Shown here: positions 49,733 through 58,289 of the stretch, piece by piece
Layout: each line of letters begins with the position of its first letter
Numbering within the stretch: the first letter of the stretch is position 1
Source: Kitasatospora acidiphila
Lineage (GTDB): Bacteria; Actinomycetota; Actinomycetes; Streptomycetales; Streptomycetaceae
Direction of reading: 5' to 3'
Assembly: GCF_006636205.1 (NCBI RefSeq)
Contig: NZ_VIGB01000003.1
Coordinates: 6,822,501-6,886,500, forward strand
DNA length: 64,000 nt
Made by a program: the position numbers and the translations under genes
Notes under the pieces: generated by a model
What the model saw: the letters and a program-made list of their open reading frames with translations, nothing else
What the model was told of the DNA's origin: nothing
Databases searched by the model: none

Positions 49733-52700
49733 TCAGCCCTGGTCGTCGCCCTCCAGGTCACCCTCCGACTCCAGGAAGGCGGCCTGCAGTTCGGCCAGCA
49801 GAGCCGGGTCCGGCTCGGCCCACAGGCCGCGCTCGGCGGCCTCCAGCAGCCGCTCGCTGATGCCGTGCAGGGCCCAGGGGTTGGCGTCGGTGAGGAACTC
49901 GCGGTTCACCGGGTCGAGCACGTACTCCTGGGTCAGCCGCTCGTACATCCAGTCCGCCACCACGCCGGTGGTGGCGTCGTAGCCGAACAGGTAGTCCACG
50001 GTGGCGGCCATCTCGAAGGCGCCCTTGTAGCCGTGCCGCCGCATCGCCTCCAGCCAGCGCGGGTTGACCACCCGGGCGCGGAACACCCGGGCCGCCTCCT
50101 CGGTCAGGGTGCGGGTGCGCACCGTCTCCGGGCGGGTCGAGTCGCCGATGTAGGCGGCCGGCGCCGAGCCGGTGAGCGCGCGGACGGTCGCCACCATGCC
50201 GCCGTGGTACTGGAAGTAGTCGTCCGAGTCGGCGATGTCGTGCTCGCGGGTGTCGGTGTTCTTGGCCGCCACCGTGATCCGCCGGTAGGCGGTCTCCATC
50301 TCCTCCCGGGCCGGCCGCCCGTTCAGCCCGCGCCCGTAGGCGTAACCGCCCCACACCGTGTAGACCTCGGCCAGGTCGGCGTCGGTGCGCCAGTCCCGGC
50401 TGTCGATCAGCTGCAGCAGACCGGCCCCGTAGGTGCCCGGGCGGGAGCCGAACACCCGGACCGTGGCCCGCCGTTCGTCACCGTGCTCGGCCAGGTCGGC
50501 CTGCACGTGGGCGCGGACGAAGTTGTCCGTCTCCGCCTCCTCCTGGCCCGCGGCCAACCGCACCGCGTCGTCCAGCAGTGCCACCACGTGCGGGAAGGCG
50601 TCCCGGAAGAAGCCGGAGATGCGCAGCGTCACGTCAATCCGGGGACGGCCCAACTCGGCCAGCGGGATGGCCTCCAGGCCGGTCACCCGGCGCGAGGCCT
50701 CGTCCCAGACCGGCCGGACGCCGAGCAGCGCGAAGGCCTCGGCGATGTCGTCGCCGGCGGTGCGCATCGCGCTGGTGCCCCAGAGCGAGAGGCCCACCGA
50801 GGGCGGGAACGCGCCGTCGTTGTCGGCCTGGTAGCGCTCGACGAGCGAGGCCGCCAGCGCCTGGCCGGTCTCCCAGGCGAGCCGGCTGGGCACCGCCTTC
50901 GGGTCCACCGAGTAGAAGTTGCGGCCGGTCGGCAGCACATTGACCAGGCCGCGCAGCGGCGAACCGGACGGCCCGGCCGGCACGAAGCCGCCGCCCAGGG
51001 CGTGGATCACGGCATCCAACTCGTCGGTGGTGGAGGCGAGTCGGGGCACCACCTGGCGGGCGGCGAAGTCCAGCACCCGGGCGACATCGGCCGGCAGGCC
51101 CTCGGCGGCCTTCTCGACGGCCTCCGGCGCCCAGTCGGCCGCCTCCATCGCCTCGACCAGCTCCCGGGCCTTGGCCTCGGCCGCGTCGGTGGCACCGAGC
51201 TTCAGCGCCGCCTCGTCCAGGCCCAGCGCCTCCCGCAGACCCGGCAACGCGCTGACACCGCCCCAAATCTGACGGGCCCTCAGGATCGACAGAACCAGGT
51301 TGACGCGCTCCTGGCCGGTCGGCGCCTGCCCCAATACGTGCAGTCCGTCGCGGATCTGAGCGTCCTTCACCTCGCAGAGCCAGCCGTCGACATGCAGCAG
51401 GAAGTCGTCGAAGCCGTCGTCCTCCGGGCGCTCGTCCAGGCCCAGGTCGTGGTCCAGCTTGGCGGCCTGGATCAGGGTCCAGATCTGGGCCCGGATCGCG
51501 GGGAGCTTGGCCGGGTCCATCGCGGCGATGTTGGAGTGCTCGTCGAGGAGTTGCTCAAGCCTGGCGATGTCGCCGTAGGAGTCGGCGCGGGCCATCGGCG
51601 GCACCAGGTGGTCCACCAGGGTGGCGTGCGCGCGCCGCTTCGCCTGGGTGCCCTCGCCCGGGTCGTTCACCAGGAACGGGTAGATCAGCGGCACATCGCC
51701 GAGCGCCGCGTCCGGGCCGCACTCGGCGGACAGCGCGGCCGTCTTGCCCGGCAGCCACTCCAGGTTGCCGTGCTTGCCCAGGTGCACGATCGCGTCGGCG
51801 CCGAAGCCGCCGTCCGACTGCGCGGCGGCGATCCAGCGGTAGGCGGCCAGGTAGTGGTGGCTGGGCGGAAGGTCCGGATCGTGGTAGATGGCCACCGGGT
51901 TGGCGCCGAAGCCGCGCGGCGGCTGCACCAGCACCAGCAGGTTGCCGGCCCGCATGGCGGCCAACACGATGTCGCCGTCCGGGTTGTGGGTGCGGTCCAC
52001 ATAGAGCTCGCCGGGCGCCGGGCCCCAGTGCTCCTCGACCTGCTCGCGCAGCGCGGCGGGCAGCGTGGCGTACCAGCGGCGGTAGTCGGCGGCCGGGATG
52101 CGCACCGGGTTGCGGGCCAACTGGTCCTCGGTCAGCCAGTCCTGGTCGTAACCACCGGCGTCGATCAGGGCCTTGATGAGGGCGTCGCCCTCGTGCTCGT
52201 CCTCGACGGGATCCATGCCGGGGAACCCGTCCCCGAGGTCCCAGCCTTCCGCCTTCAGGCGGTTGAGCAGCCGGGAGGCGCTCGCCGGGGTGTCCAGGCC
52301 GACCGCGTTGCCGACCCGGGCGTGCTTGGTCGGGTAGGCGGACAGGACCAGCGCCAACCGGCGCTCGGCGGGCGGGACATGGCGCAGCCGGGCGTGCCGG
52401 ACCGCTATACCGGCCACCCGGGCGGACCGCTCCGGGTCGGCGACGTAGACGGTCAGCCCGTCCTCGTCCAACTCCTTGAAGGAGAACGGCACGGTGATCA
52501 GCCGGCCGTCGAACTCCGGCACCGCGATCTGGGTGGCGGTGTCCAGCGGGGACAGGCCGTCGTCACTGCCCTCCCACTGCTCGCGCGACCAGGTCAGGCA
52601 GAGCGCCTGCAGGATCGGGCGGTCCAGGGCGGCCAGCGCGCCGGCGTCCCAGGCCTCCTCGTCGCCGCCGGCCTGCGCCTCGGCCGGCCGGGTGCCGCCG

Positions 52701-53347
52701 GCCGCCAGCACGGTCGTCACGATCGCGTCGGCCCGGCCCAGTTCGGCCAGCAACTCCTCCGGAGCCCCGCGCAGCGAGGCACAGAAGTACGGACGGGCCT
52801 GGCCGCCGGCCTCCTCGATCGCCGTGCACAGCGCCTCGACGAAGGCCGTGTTGCCGCTCATGTGGTGCGCGCGGTAGTAGAGGACGGCGACCGTCGGACC
52901 CTCGGTGCGGGCCGCGGCGCGTTCCAGCGGACCCCAGTCCGGCGCCGACGCCGGCGGGGCGAAGCCGTGGCCGGTGAGGAGCACCGTGTCGGAGAGGAAC
53001 GCGCCCAGCTCGGCCAGGTTGGCCGCGCCGCCGTGCGCCAGGTAGGCGTGCGCCTCGGCGGCCAGACCGGCGGGCACCGTGGACAGCTCCATCAACTGGG
53101 CGTCCGGCGCCTGCTCACCGCTGAGCACGATGACCGGGCGCGGGCCGGCCAGCAGGGCGTCCAGCCCCTCCTGCCAGGCGCGCCGGCCGCCGAGCAGCCG
53201 GACCACCACCAGGTCGGTGCCCTCCAGCAGCTCCGGCAGGTCGGCGGGGGCCAGGCGGGCCGGGTTGCCGAGCCGGTAGCCGACCGGGCCGTTGGCGGCC
53301 CGGGCGGAGAGCAGGTCGGTGTCGGAGGTGGACAGGAGCAGGATCAT
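49733..53347 (-). CDS. cobN: Cobaltochelatase subunit CobN
   Basis: A 1204-residue large subunit of aerobic cobaltochelatase, which inserts Co2+ into hydrogenobyrinic acid a,c-diamide with ATP in B12 synthesis. Matches the CobN/BchH family over full length: SGNTAFVEALCTAIEEAGGQ, FPGMDPVEDEHEGDALIKAL (start of the core), DADIVLHLGKHGNLEWLPGK-like IVHLGKHGNLEWLPGK, YHGGMVATVRALTGSAPAAY, and ARVVNPRWLEAMRRHGYKGA. ATG at 53347 has GAGGAAGG 6 bases upstream. A cobalamin riboswitch sits in the leader, so expression falls when B12 is present. Chelatase partners are not in the window. Confidence 0.97.
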   Translation of the reverse strand: MILLLSTSDTDLLSARAANGPVGYRLGNPARLAPADLPELLEGTDLVVVRLLGGRRAWQEGLDALLAGPRPVIVLSGEQAPDAQLMELSTVPAGLAAEAHAYLAHGGAANLAELGAFLSDTVLLTGHGFAPPASAPDWGPLERAAARTEGPTVAVLYYRAHHMSGNTAFVEALCTAIEEAGGQARPYFCASLRGAPEELLAELGRADAIVTTVLAAGGTRPAEAQAGGDEEAWDAGALAALDRPILQALCLTWSREQWEGSDDGLSPLDTATQIAVPEFDGRLITVPFSFKELDEDGLTVYVADPERSARVAGIAVRHARLRHVPPAERRLALVLSAYPTKHARVGNAVGLDTPASASRLLNRLKAEGWDLGDGFPGMDPVEDEHEGDALIKALIDAGGYDQDWLTEDQLARNPVRIPAADYRRWYATLPAALREQVEEHWGPAPGELYVDRTHNPDGDIVLAAMRAGNLLVLVQPPRGFGANPVAIYHDPDLPPSHHYLAAYRWIAAAQSDGGFGADAIVHLGKHGNLEWLPGKTAALSAECGPDAALGDVPLIYPFLVNDPGEGTQAKRRAHATLVDHLVPPMARADSYGDIARLEQLLDEHSNIAAMDPAKLPAIRAQIWTLIQAAKLDHDLGLDERPEDDGFDDFLLHVDGWLCEVKDAQIRDGLHVLGQAPTGQERVNLVLSILRARQIWGGVSALPGLREALGLDEAALKLGATDAAEAKARELVEAMEAADWAPEAVEKAAEGLPADVARVLDFAARQVVPRLASTTDELDAVIHALGGGFVPAGPSGSPLRGLVNVLPTGRNFYSVDPKAVPSRLAWETGQALAASLVERYQADNDGAFPPSVGLSLWGTSAMRTAGDDIAEAFALLGVRPVWDEASRRVTGLEAIPLAELGRPRIDVTLRISGFFRDAFPHVVALLDDAVRLAAGQEEAETDNFVRAHVQADLAEHGDERRATVRVFGSRPGTYGAGLLQLIDSRDWRTDADLAEVYTVWGGYAYGRGLNGRPAREEMETAYRRITVAAKNTDTREHDIADSDDYFQYHGGMVATVRALTGSAPAAYIGDSTRPETVRTRTLTEEAARVFRARVVNPRWLEAMRRHGYKGAFEMAATVDYLFGYDATTGVVADWMYERLTQEYVLDPVNREFLTDANPWALHGISERLLEAAERGLWAEPDPALLAELQAAFLESEGDLEGDDQG

Positions 53348-53379
53348 GCGGCGGCCTTCCTCGGGGTCCGCGCCCCGGG

Positions 53380-53510
53380 TGGGAGGGGAGGACGGCGGGA
53401 GTTCCTGACTCCCGCGAGCTCAGTGAGCCGCGGTCACAGTGGCGGGACCGCACCGGTTTCGCACCGGTTTCCTCCCCTTGCGCCGTCCATGGCGTGGCCG
53501 GACCTGGCGG
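53380..53510 (-). promoter_or_regulatory. Cobalamin riboswitch
   Basis: On the minus strand ahead of cobN: AAACCGGTGCGAAACCGG, then GCGGTCCCGCCACTGTGACC with the B12 box GCCACTG (53435-53443 on the plus strand), then GAGTCAGGAACTC. These are the conserved parts of a class-I/II adenosylcobalamin riboswitch. It would cut translation or transcription of cobN when B12 is plentiful. Ends approximate. Confidence 0.9.
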
Positions 53511-53574
53511 TCCGTCCGGGCGTCATCCTAGTGGGCCGCCTCCGGGGCCGGGCCAGAGTGGCGAGAAGGCGCTG

Positions 53575-53785
53575 TCCGGGGGGATATCGCGCCCGGTGCG
53601 GCGAGTGGTGCGGCGCCCGGTGCGGCGCCTGGCGTGGCGCCCGATAGCCCGGTTGGTAACCCCGCCCGATATCGCGGCTGGTGGGCCGCCTGGCATGGCG
53701 CCCGATATCCCGCCCGGATCCCGGCTGGTGCCCCGCCTGGATCCCGCTTGGACTCCGCCCGGATTGCCAACCTGGGTTGATAACC
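53575..53785. repeat. Degenerate repeats with two GGTTGNTAACC sites
   Basis: Between the riboswitch and the MarR gene, CCCGGTGCGGCG and GCGCCCGATATC-like units recur (about 53588-53760) with drifted copies. Two palindromes GGTTGGTAACC (53651-53661) and GGTTGATAACC (53775-53785) share GGTT-NNN-AACC, the second 7 bases before the MarR start. They are candidates for the MarR operator. Confidence 0.5.
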
Positions 53786-53792
53786 TGCGGAT

Positions 53793-54230
53793 ATGGTCCA
53801 GCCCGTGAATGTCGATGACCTGAGCGCGGCGCTCTACGACGGCATCGCCCTGCTCGCTCGGCGGCTTCGCCAGGCGCCCATCCCGGGCGACCTCACGCTT
53901 CCCGAACGCTCCGCGCTGTCCCGCCTGGCCCGCGGCGGCCCGGCCACCGCCGCCGCGCTCGCCCGGGCCGAGCAGATCACCCCGCAGGCGATGGGGACCA
54001 CCCTGAGCGGGCTGGAGGCGCGCGGCCTCGTCGAGCGGCACCCCGATCCGGACGACCGGCGGCGGGTCGTCATGTCGTTGACCGGGGAGGGTGAGGCGAT
54101 GCTGCTGCGGCGACGGGGTGCACGGTCCCGGCAGCTCGGTGAGGTGCTTGAACGGGGGTTCACCGCAGGGGAGTTGGAGGCGCTGGCGGTGGCGGCGCCG
54201 CTGATCGAGCGGCTGGCTGAGGGTATGTGA
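53793..54230 (+). CDS. MarR family transcriptional regulator
   Basis: A 145-residue winged-helix regulator. SALYDGIALLARRLRQAPIP (helix 1), LPERSALSRLARGGPATAAA, RAEQITPQAMGTTLSGLEAR (recognition), and wing DPDDRRRVVMSLTGEGEAML. Dimer helices at both ends as usual. Upstream GGTT-NNN-AACC sites suggest autorepression. It is followed by a tandem repeat region and a hydrolase gene on the same strand. Confidence 0.93.
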   Translation: MVQPVNVDDLSAALYDGIALLARRLRQAPIPGDLTLPERSALSRLARGGPATAAALARAEQITPQAMGTTLSGLEARGLVERHPDPDDRRRVVMSLTGEGEAMLLRRRGARSRQLGEVLERGFTAGELEALAVAAPLIERLAEGM

Positions 54231-54345
54231 GCTGCGCGGGGCGCATCCGAGCCGAGCTACGCGGGGTGTATATGACCTACGCGGCGCATATGAGATGTGC
54301 GGGGTGTAAGCGAGATGTGCGGGGCGTATGTGATCAACGCTGCCC
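54231..54345. repeat. Five degenerate about 20-base repeats ahead of the hydrolase gene
   Basis: From the MarR stop to the hydrolase start, the motif TGCGCGGGGCGCATCCGAG recurs in drifted forms: TACGCGGGGTGTATATGAC, TACGCGGCGCATATGAG, TGTGCGGGGTGTAAGCGAG and TGTGCGGGGCGTATGTGAT. Period about 20 bases, five copies. Not CRISPR (no spacers). Possibly multiple operator sites in tandem. Confidence 0.6.
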
Positions 54346-54366
54346 GCCGGGACGTAAGGATGCTGC

Positions 54367-55181
54367 GTGGAACCCGACACGATTGACCTCGACGGCCATC
54401 GGATCGCCTACCGCCAGAGCGCGGGCCGGGGGCGGGCGGTGGTGCTGGTGCACGGCAACTCCTCGTCCTCCCGGGCCTGGCAGGCGCTGCTGGACGGCCC
54501 GTTCGGGCAGCGGTACCGCTGCCTCGCGCTCGACCTGCCGGGGCACGGCGATCGGCACCCGCGTCGTCGGCCGGCACCTACTCGCTGCCCGGCTACGCCG
54601 AGGTGCTCGTCCGGTTCGCCGCGGCCCTGGACGCCCGGGACGCCCTGGTGGGCGGGCACAGCCTCGGCGGGCACATCGCGCTGGAGGCGGCCCCGGCGCT
54701 GACCGATTGCGCCGGCTTCGCCGTGTTCGGCACGCCGCCGATGGCCACCCTGGAGGCGATGCCGAGCGCCTTCCTCCCCAACCCCCTGGTGAGCGTGGGC
54801 TTCACCGCCGAGGTGACCCCGGCCGACGCCCGGGCGTACGCGGCGAGCCAACTCGCACCCGGCTCCGCGCTGCCGGTGGCGCCGATGGCCGAGCAGATCC
54901 TCGCCACCGACGGCGCCGCCCGGGCCGGGCTGGCGGCGAGCCTCGCCGCCGGTGCGTTCACCGACGAGGTGGCCATCGCCGCCGGCCTCGACCGCCCGCT
55001 GGCCGTCCTGCACGGCCGGGACGAGCAACTGGTCAGCCTTGCCTACCTGGAGTCGCTGCACCTGCCGCCGCTGTGGCGCGGCGCCGTCCAGGTGATCGAG
55101 GGTTCCGGCCACTCACCGCAGTTGGAGGCACCGGAGGCGTTGGCGAAGCTGCTCACGGAGTTCGCCGAGTTCGTCGAGTAG
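54367..55181 (+). pseudogene. Alpha/beta hydrolase, one base missing
   Basis: About 271 residues. The GTG at 54367 opens with IDLDGHRIAYRQSAGRGRAV, VLVHGNSSSSRAWQALLDG, and CLALDLPGHG; from there the family sequence continues in another frame: TYSLPGYAEVLVRFAAAL, the elbow VGGHSLGGHIALEAAP, GFAVFGTPPMATLEA and a His in EGSGHSPQLEAPE. One base near 54550 (GGCGA/TCGGCACC) restores one 816-base frame. Oxyanion/nucleophile/His triad is complete once joined. Probably an undercall. Substrate unknown. Confidence 0.82.
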
Positions 55182-55284
55182 CCGTCATCGACACTGTGGA
55201 CACCATGCCCGGATCCGGTGCGAGCCGTGAGAACCGCGTGGGACACCCGGGCGGGGTGCGGGATGACCCAACAGCGTCGCGCAG

Positions 55285-55333
55285 CACGGCGCCCCTCGGC
55301 CGATCGGGACGCGATCGGCCGAGGGGCGCCGTG
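55285..55333. terminator. Strong bidirectional terminator
   Basis: CACGGCGCCCCTCGGCCGAT plus CG (55285-55306), loop GGACG, its exact complement at 55312-55333: 22-base perfect stem between the convergent hydrolase and permease genes. Confidence 0.88.
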
Positions 55334-55368
55334 TGTTGCTGCGGAACGTGTGGAGCGGAGCCCGCGCC

Positions 55369-56844
55369 CTACGCGGTGACCTTCTCGCGCTCGGCAGTGG
55401 CCGGGGCCGGCTCGGCAACAGCGGTCGGGACGTTCTCGCGCGGCGTCGGGAGGACGGCCATGATCGCGGCGGAGACCACGATGGTGGCCATCCAACCGAG
55501 GCCGTACTTGCCGATCGGGGTACCGGCCAGCGGGCCGGAGAACCAGTCGCAGCTGGTGAAGCTGAGACCGGCGAGCAGCGCGACGCCCCAGGCCGTCATC
55601 GCCTGCCAGCAGAAGCCGCCGACGTACCAGTAGCGGCTGGTACGGCCGGTGTCCATCAGGGCCTCGGCGTCGTAGCGCACCGCGCGGGAGCGGCGGCGGA
55701 ACATGTCGACCGCGTAGACGCCGATCCAGGCGGAGAAGGAGACCGCGAGCAGGATCAGGAAGGTGATGAAGGAGCCGAGGAAGCTGGAGGCGACCAGCAT
55801 CAGCAGGCCACCGGCGACCAGCGAGATCACGGCGTTGATGCTCACGGCCATGGCGCGCGGCAGCTTCACACCCATGGTCTGGGCGGTGAAACCGGCCGAG
55901 TACATCGACAGGCTGTTGATCAGCAGCATGCCCACGATCGCGGTGAGCAGGTACGGCACCGCCAGCCAGGTCGGCAGCAGGTCACCGAGGAAGGAGACCG
56001 GGTCCTGCGCCTTGGCCAGCCCCGGGGTGGCGACCGCCATCACGGCGCCCATCAGCACCATGGGAACCATCACCAGGCCGGCGCCGGAGACCGTCGCGCC
56101 GACGATCCGCTTGCCGGACGCCTGGTGCGGCAGGTAGCGGGCGAAGTCGGGGCCGGTGGGCACCCAGCTGATGCCGCCGGCCGCGATCGTGCCGACACCG
56201 GCGACCATCATCGCGGTGGTCCCGGCGGGCTTGGCGAAGACGTCGCTCCAGTGGATGGTGGCCACCAGGTAGGCGAGCACCAGCATGCTGAACAGGCCGA
56301 ACAGGTAGGTCGACCACTTGTTGCAGATGTTCAGCACCTTGCGGCCCATGCCGCTGACCAGGAAGGTGCAGGCGACGAAGAGCAGCAGGGTGATCACGAT
56401 GAGTGCGTCATTGCTCTTGATGCCGAAGAGCAGCTTGAGCACGGTCAGCACGGCGTAGGCGCCGGTGACCGCGTTGATCGTCTCCCAGCCGAACCGGGCG
56501 ATCCAGAGGATCGCGCCGGGGAACAGGTTGCCGCGCACCCCGAAGGTCGCCCGGGAGAGCGTCGCACCCGGTGCGCCGCCCCACTTGCCGGAGACCGAGA
56601 GCACTCCGACCAGGCCGAACGACACGACCGCGGCGCACACGGCGACGATCAGGACCTGCCAGAAGTTCAGCGAGTTGAAGACCACCAGGGCCGCACCCAT
56701 GGTGAGCAGCAGGACGCTGATGTTGGCTGCGACCCAGGTCGGGAAGAGCTCTCTGACCCGGCCGTGGCGCTCATGGTCCGGCACGGGCTCGATGCCGCGG
56801 GTTTCGATGGCGCCGCTGGAGTCGGCGGAGGACAGACTGTCCAT
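55369..56844 (-). CDS. NCS1 family purine/cytosine permease
   Basis: A 491-residue transporter with twelve helices, NCS1 type (cytosine permease/uracil/allantoin/hydantoin importers). Signatures: FPTWVAANISVLLLTMGAAL, SKWGGAPGATLSRATFGVRG-like GKWGGAPGATLSRATFG, the substrate loop ISWVPTGPDFARYLPHQ, and AGFTAQTMGVKLPRAMAV. ATG at 56844 (MDSLSSADSS) with GGAGA 9 bases ahead is preferred over the earlier frame start. C-terminal tail is polar. It faces a strong terminator. Probably a cytosine or purine importer. Confidence 0.88.
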   Translation of the reverse strand: MDSLSSADSSGAIETRGIEPVPDHERHGRVRELFPTWVAANISVLLLTMGAALVVFNSLNFWQVLIVAVCAAVVSFGLVGVLSVSGKWGGAPGATLSRATFGVRGNLFPGAILWIARFGWETINAVTGAYAVLTVLKLLFGIKSNDALIVITLLLFVACTFLVSGMGRKVLNICNKWSTYLFGLFSMLVLAYLVATIHWSDVFAKPAGTTAMMVAGVGTIAAGGISWVPTGPDFARYLPHQASGKRIVGATVSGAGLVMVPMVLMGAVMAVATPGLAKAQDPVSFLGDLLPTWLAVPYLLTAIVGMLLINSLSMYSAGFTAQTMGVKLPRAMAVSINAVISLVAGGLLMLVASSFLGSFITFLILLAVSFSAWIGVYAVDMFRRRSRAVRYDAEALMDTGRTSRYWYVGGFCWQAMTAWGVALLAGLSFTSCDWFSGPLAGTPIGKYGLGWMATIVVSAAIMAVLPTPRENVPTAVAEPAPATAEREKVTA

Positions 56845-57033
56845 AGGTGGTTCTCCGGCGAGGGAAACGGGGAATTGGGCCAAAACGGACGTTCTAGGAA
56901 CTCTACGCGGGTTGCGCAGTAGCGGTCATCGTACTTTCATCCAATCTCGTGGCAAATTCGGTGTTGGTGATGTCACGGTTGGCGACCGTTTGGCCTGCAG
57001 CGCCCGCGTGTTGTGCACTCTCCGTGATGGCGG

Positions 57034-57545
57034 CTATCGCACCTTGTCGCGGCACAGCTCCCGGTCCACGAGGGTGCTCATCGCCTGCTGGGTGTTCTCG
57101 TCCCCGTCGTCGGTGGCGAACACCACGGCCGTGCGAGTTCCATCCGGGGTGGCGCCGACCCAGGTCCGGTAGCCGGGCACTCCGCCCGGGTGGGCGAAGC
57201 AACTGCCGCCGCAGGACAACGGGAGCTCGCCCAGCCCGAGCCCGTAGTCCGCGCCCAGTTGCGGCGCGGGCACCGTGGTCTTCGTCGCGTCGAGTTGGGC
57301 GGGGGCCAGCAGTCGGCCGCTGAGCAGGGCGCTGTAGAACCGGCCGAGGTCGTGCGCGGTGCTGATGATGGATCCTGAGGCATCGAGCACGCTCGGGTTG
57401 AGCTGTGTGACGTCGAGGGGGGTGGCGGTCCCGAACGCGGAGTAGCCATGAGCGGGCGGGCCCGGGATGGACGGGTCGGTGCCGGGCGTGGTGGTGGCCG
57501 TCAGCCCCAGCGGGCGGATGAGGATGCGGACCGGACAAGGCAGTC
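57034..57545 (-). pseudogene. C-terminal remnant of a serine hydrolase (beta-lactamase/DD-peptidase family)
   Basis: About 170 residues with a family-like C-terminal half of class C-type serine hydrolases: IRPLGLTATTTPGTDPSIPG, PPAHGYSAFGTATPLDVTQL, SGSIISTAHDLGRFYSALLS, and FAHPGGVPGYRTWVGATPDG (the HPGG form of the KTG-like box). The N-terminal part with the SxxK nucleophile is missing; upstream the frame meets the stop of the next gene at 57580 with no start codon of note. So it is a truncated remnant, not a working enzyme. Ends at TAG 57034. Confidence 0.7.
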
Positions 57546-57579
57546 CTGGGTGAGGTTGCCGATGTCGCGCCGTGTCCGC

Positions 57580-58014
57580 TCAGGCGGTGCCAGCGGGGTT
57601 CCGCCCGAAGGCAGCCTCGAGAACGGCGGGGACGTCGGCCTCGGGGATGGCGGCGCGTACCTTCGCGAGGACGGCGGGCACGTCGGCGTCGTCGATGACC
57701 CCCAGATACTCCTGCCGCAACTGGTGGATCAACTCGACCAGTTCGGGTCGCAACCGCATCCAGGCGCGGGACGTCCGGATCTCGTCCTCGACCTCGTCCA
57801 TGAACCAGCGCATGACGTCGTACGGGATGTCCACGTGCTGCCCTTGGGAGTTGAAGCAGACCGTCGGCTCCCGGGCCGGGTCCTCATCGGGGACGATCCC
57901 GATGATGAGGGCCTGCCGATCCGCGACCAGCCCGAGCTCCAAGTACCAGGCGTCATCGGGGACGGAGTACAACACGGTGAGCGCGTATTCGCCGTTCGGG
58001 TGCGTGGTGGGCAT
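57580..58014 (-). CDS. Protein of unknown function
   Basis: A 144-residue soluble acidic protein. ATG at 58014 gives MPTTHPNGEYALTVLYSVPD, the strand DAWYLELGLVADRQALIIGI, VCFNSQGQHVDIPYDVMRWF and the Glu-rich helix MDEVEDEIRTSRAWMRLRPE, then ELIHQLRQEYLGVID and DVPAVLAKVRAAIPEADVPA. No membrane or signal segment. I do not recognise the family. It sits between a remnant and an inverted-repeat-rich gap. Confidence 0.6.
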   Translation of the reverse strand: MPTTHPNGEYALTVLYSVPDDAWYLELGLVADRQALIIGIVPDEDPAREPTVCFNSQGQHVDIPYDVMRWFMDEVEDEIRTSRAWMRLRPELVELIHQLRQEYLGVIDDADVPAVLAKVRAAIPEADVPAVLEAAFGRNPAGTA

Positions 58015-58056
58015 GGCCGCATGCTGCCATGCCCGTTGAAGTGGCTGACCCGGAGG

Positions 58057-58238
58057 GGAGTTGGCCAACTCCGGGATTGGGGGCCGGGCGATGCCGAGCG
58101 GGCGCGGTGGACGGCGCTGCCGGCCTCCGTGTCCGGCCAGGGAAATCGGGGTCAGCGAAGTCAGTGGGGGTCGGCTGGTACAGCGCTCCACTTGGCCAGT
58201 CGGAGATTGGCCATATCGAATAGACCAGTGGCCAATCT
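58057..58238. promoter_or_regulatory. Palindromes sharing TTGGCCA
   Basis: GGAGTTGGCCAACTCC (58057-58072) is a perfect 16-base palindrome. Further on AGATTGGCCA (58204-58213) and TGGCCAATCT (58229-58238) are a 10-base inverted repeat with a 15-base gap. All share TTGGCCA. Within the 275-base gap upstream of the unknown gene; could be operators for one regulator or, for the second, a terminator of the methyltransferase gene. Confidence 0.5.
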
Positions 58239-58289
58239 TCGCATGGCATTTGGTTGTTCACGGCCGTCTCGGCCGGCGCCGCGGCTGGG

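Noticed and set aside
49865..53647. A 1260-codon plus-strand open frame opposite cobN
   Set aside because: It is the antisense shadow of a well-supported cobN gene; composition is Arg/Gly/Val repeats without family motifs and it runs through the riboswitch.
54231..54345. CRISPR-like array
   Set aside because: Units are contiguous and degenerate, with no spacers of constant length and no cas genes.
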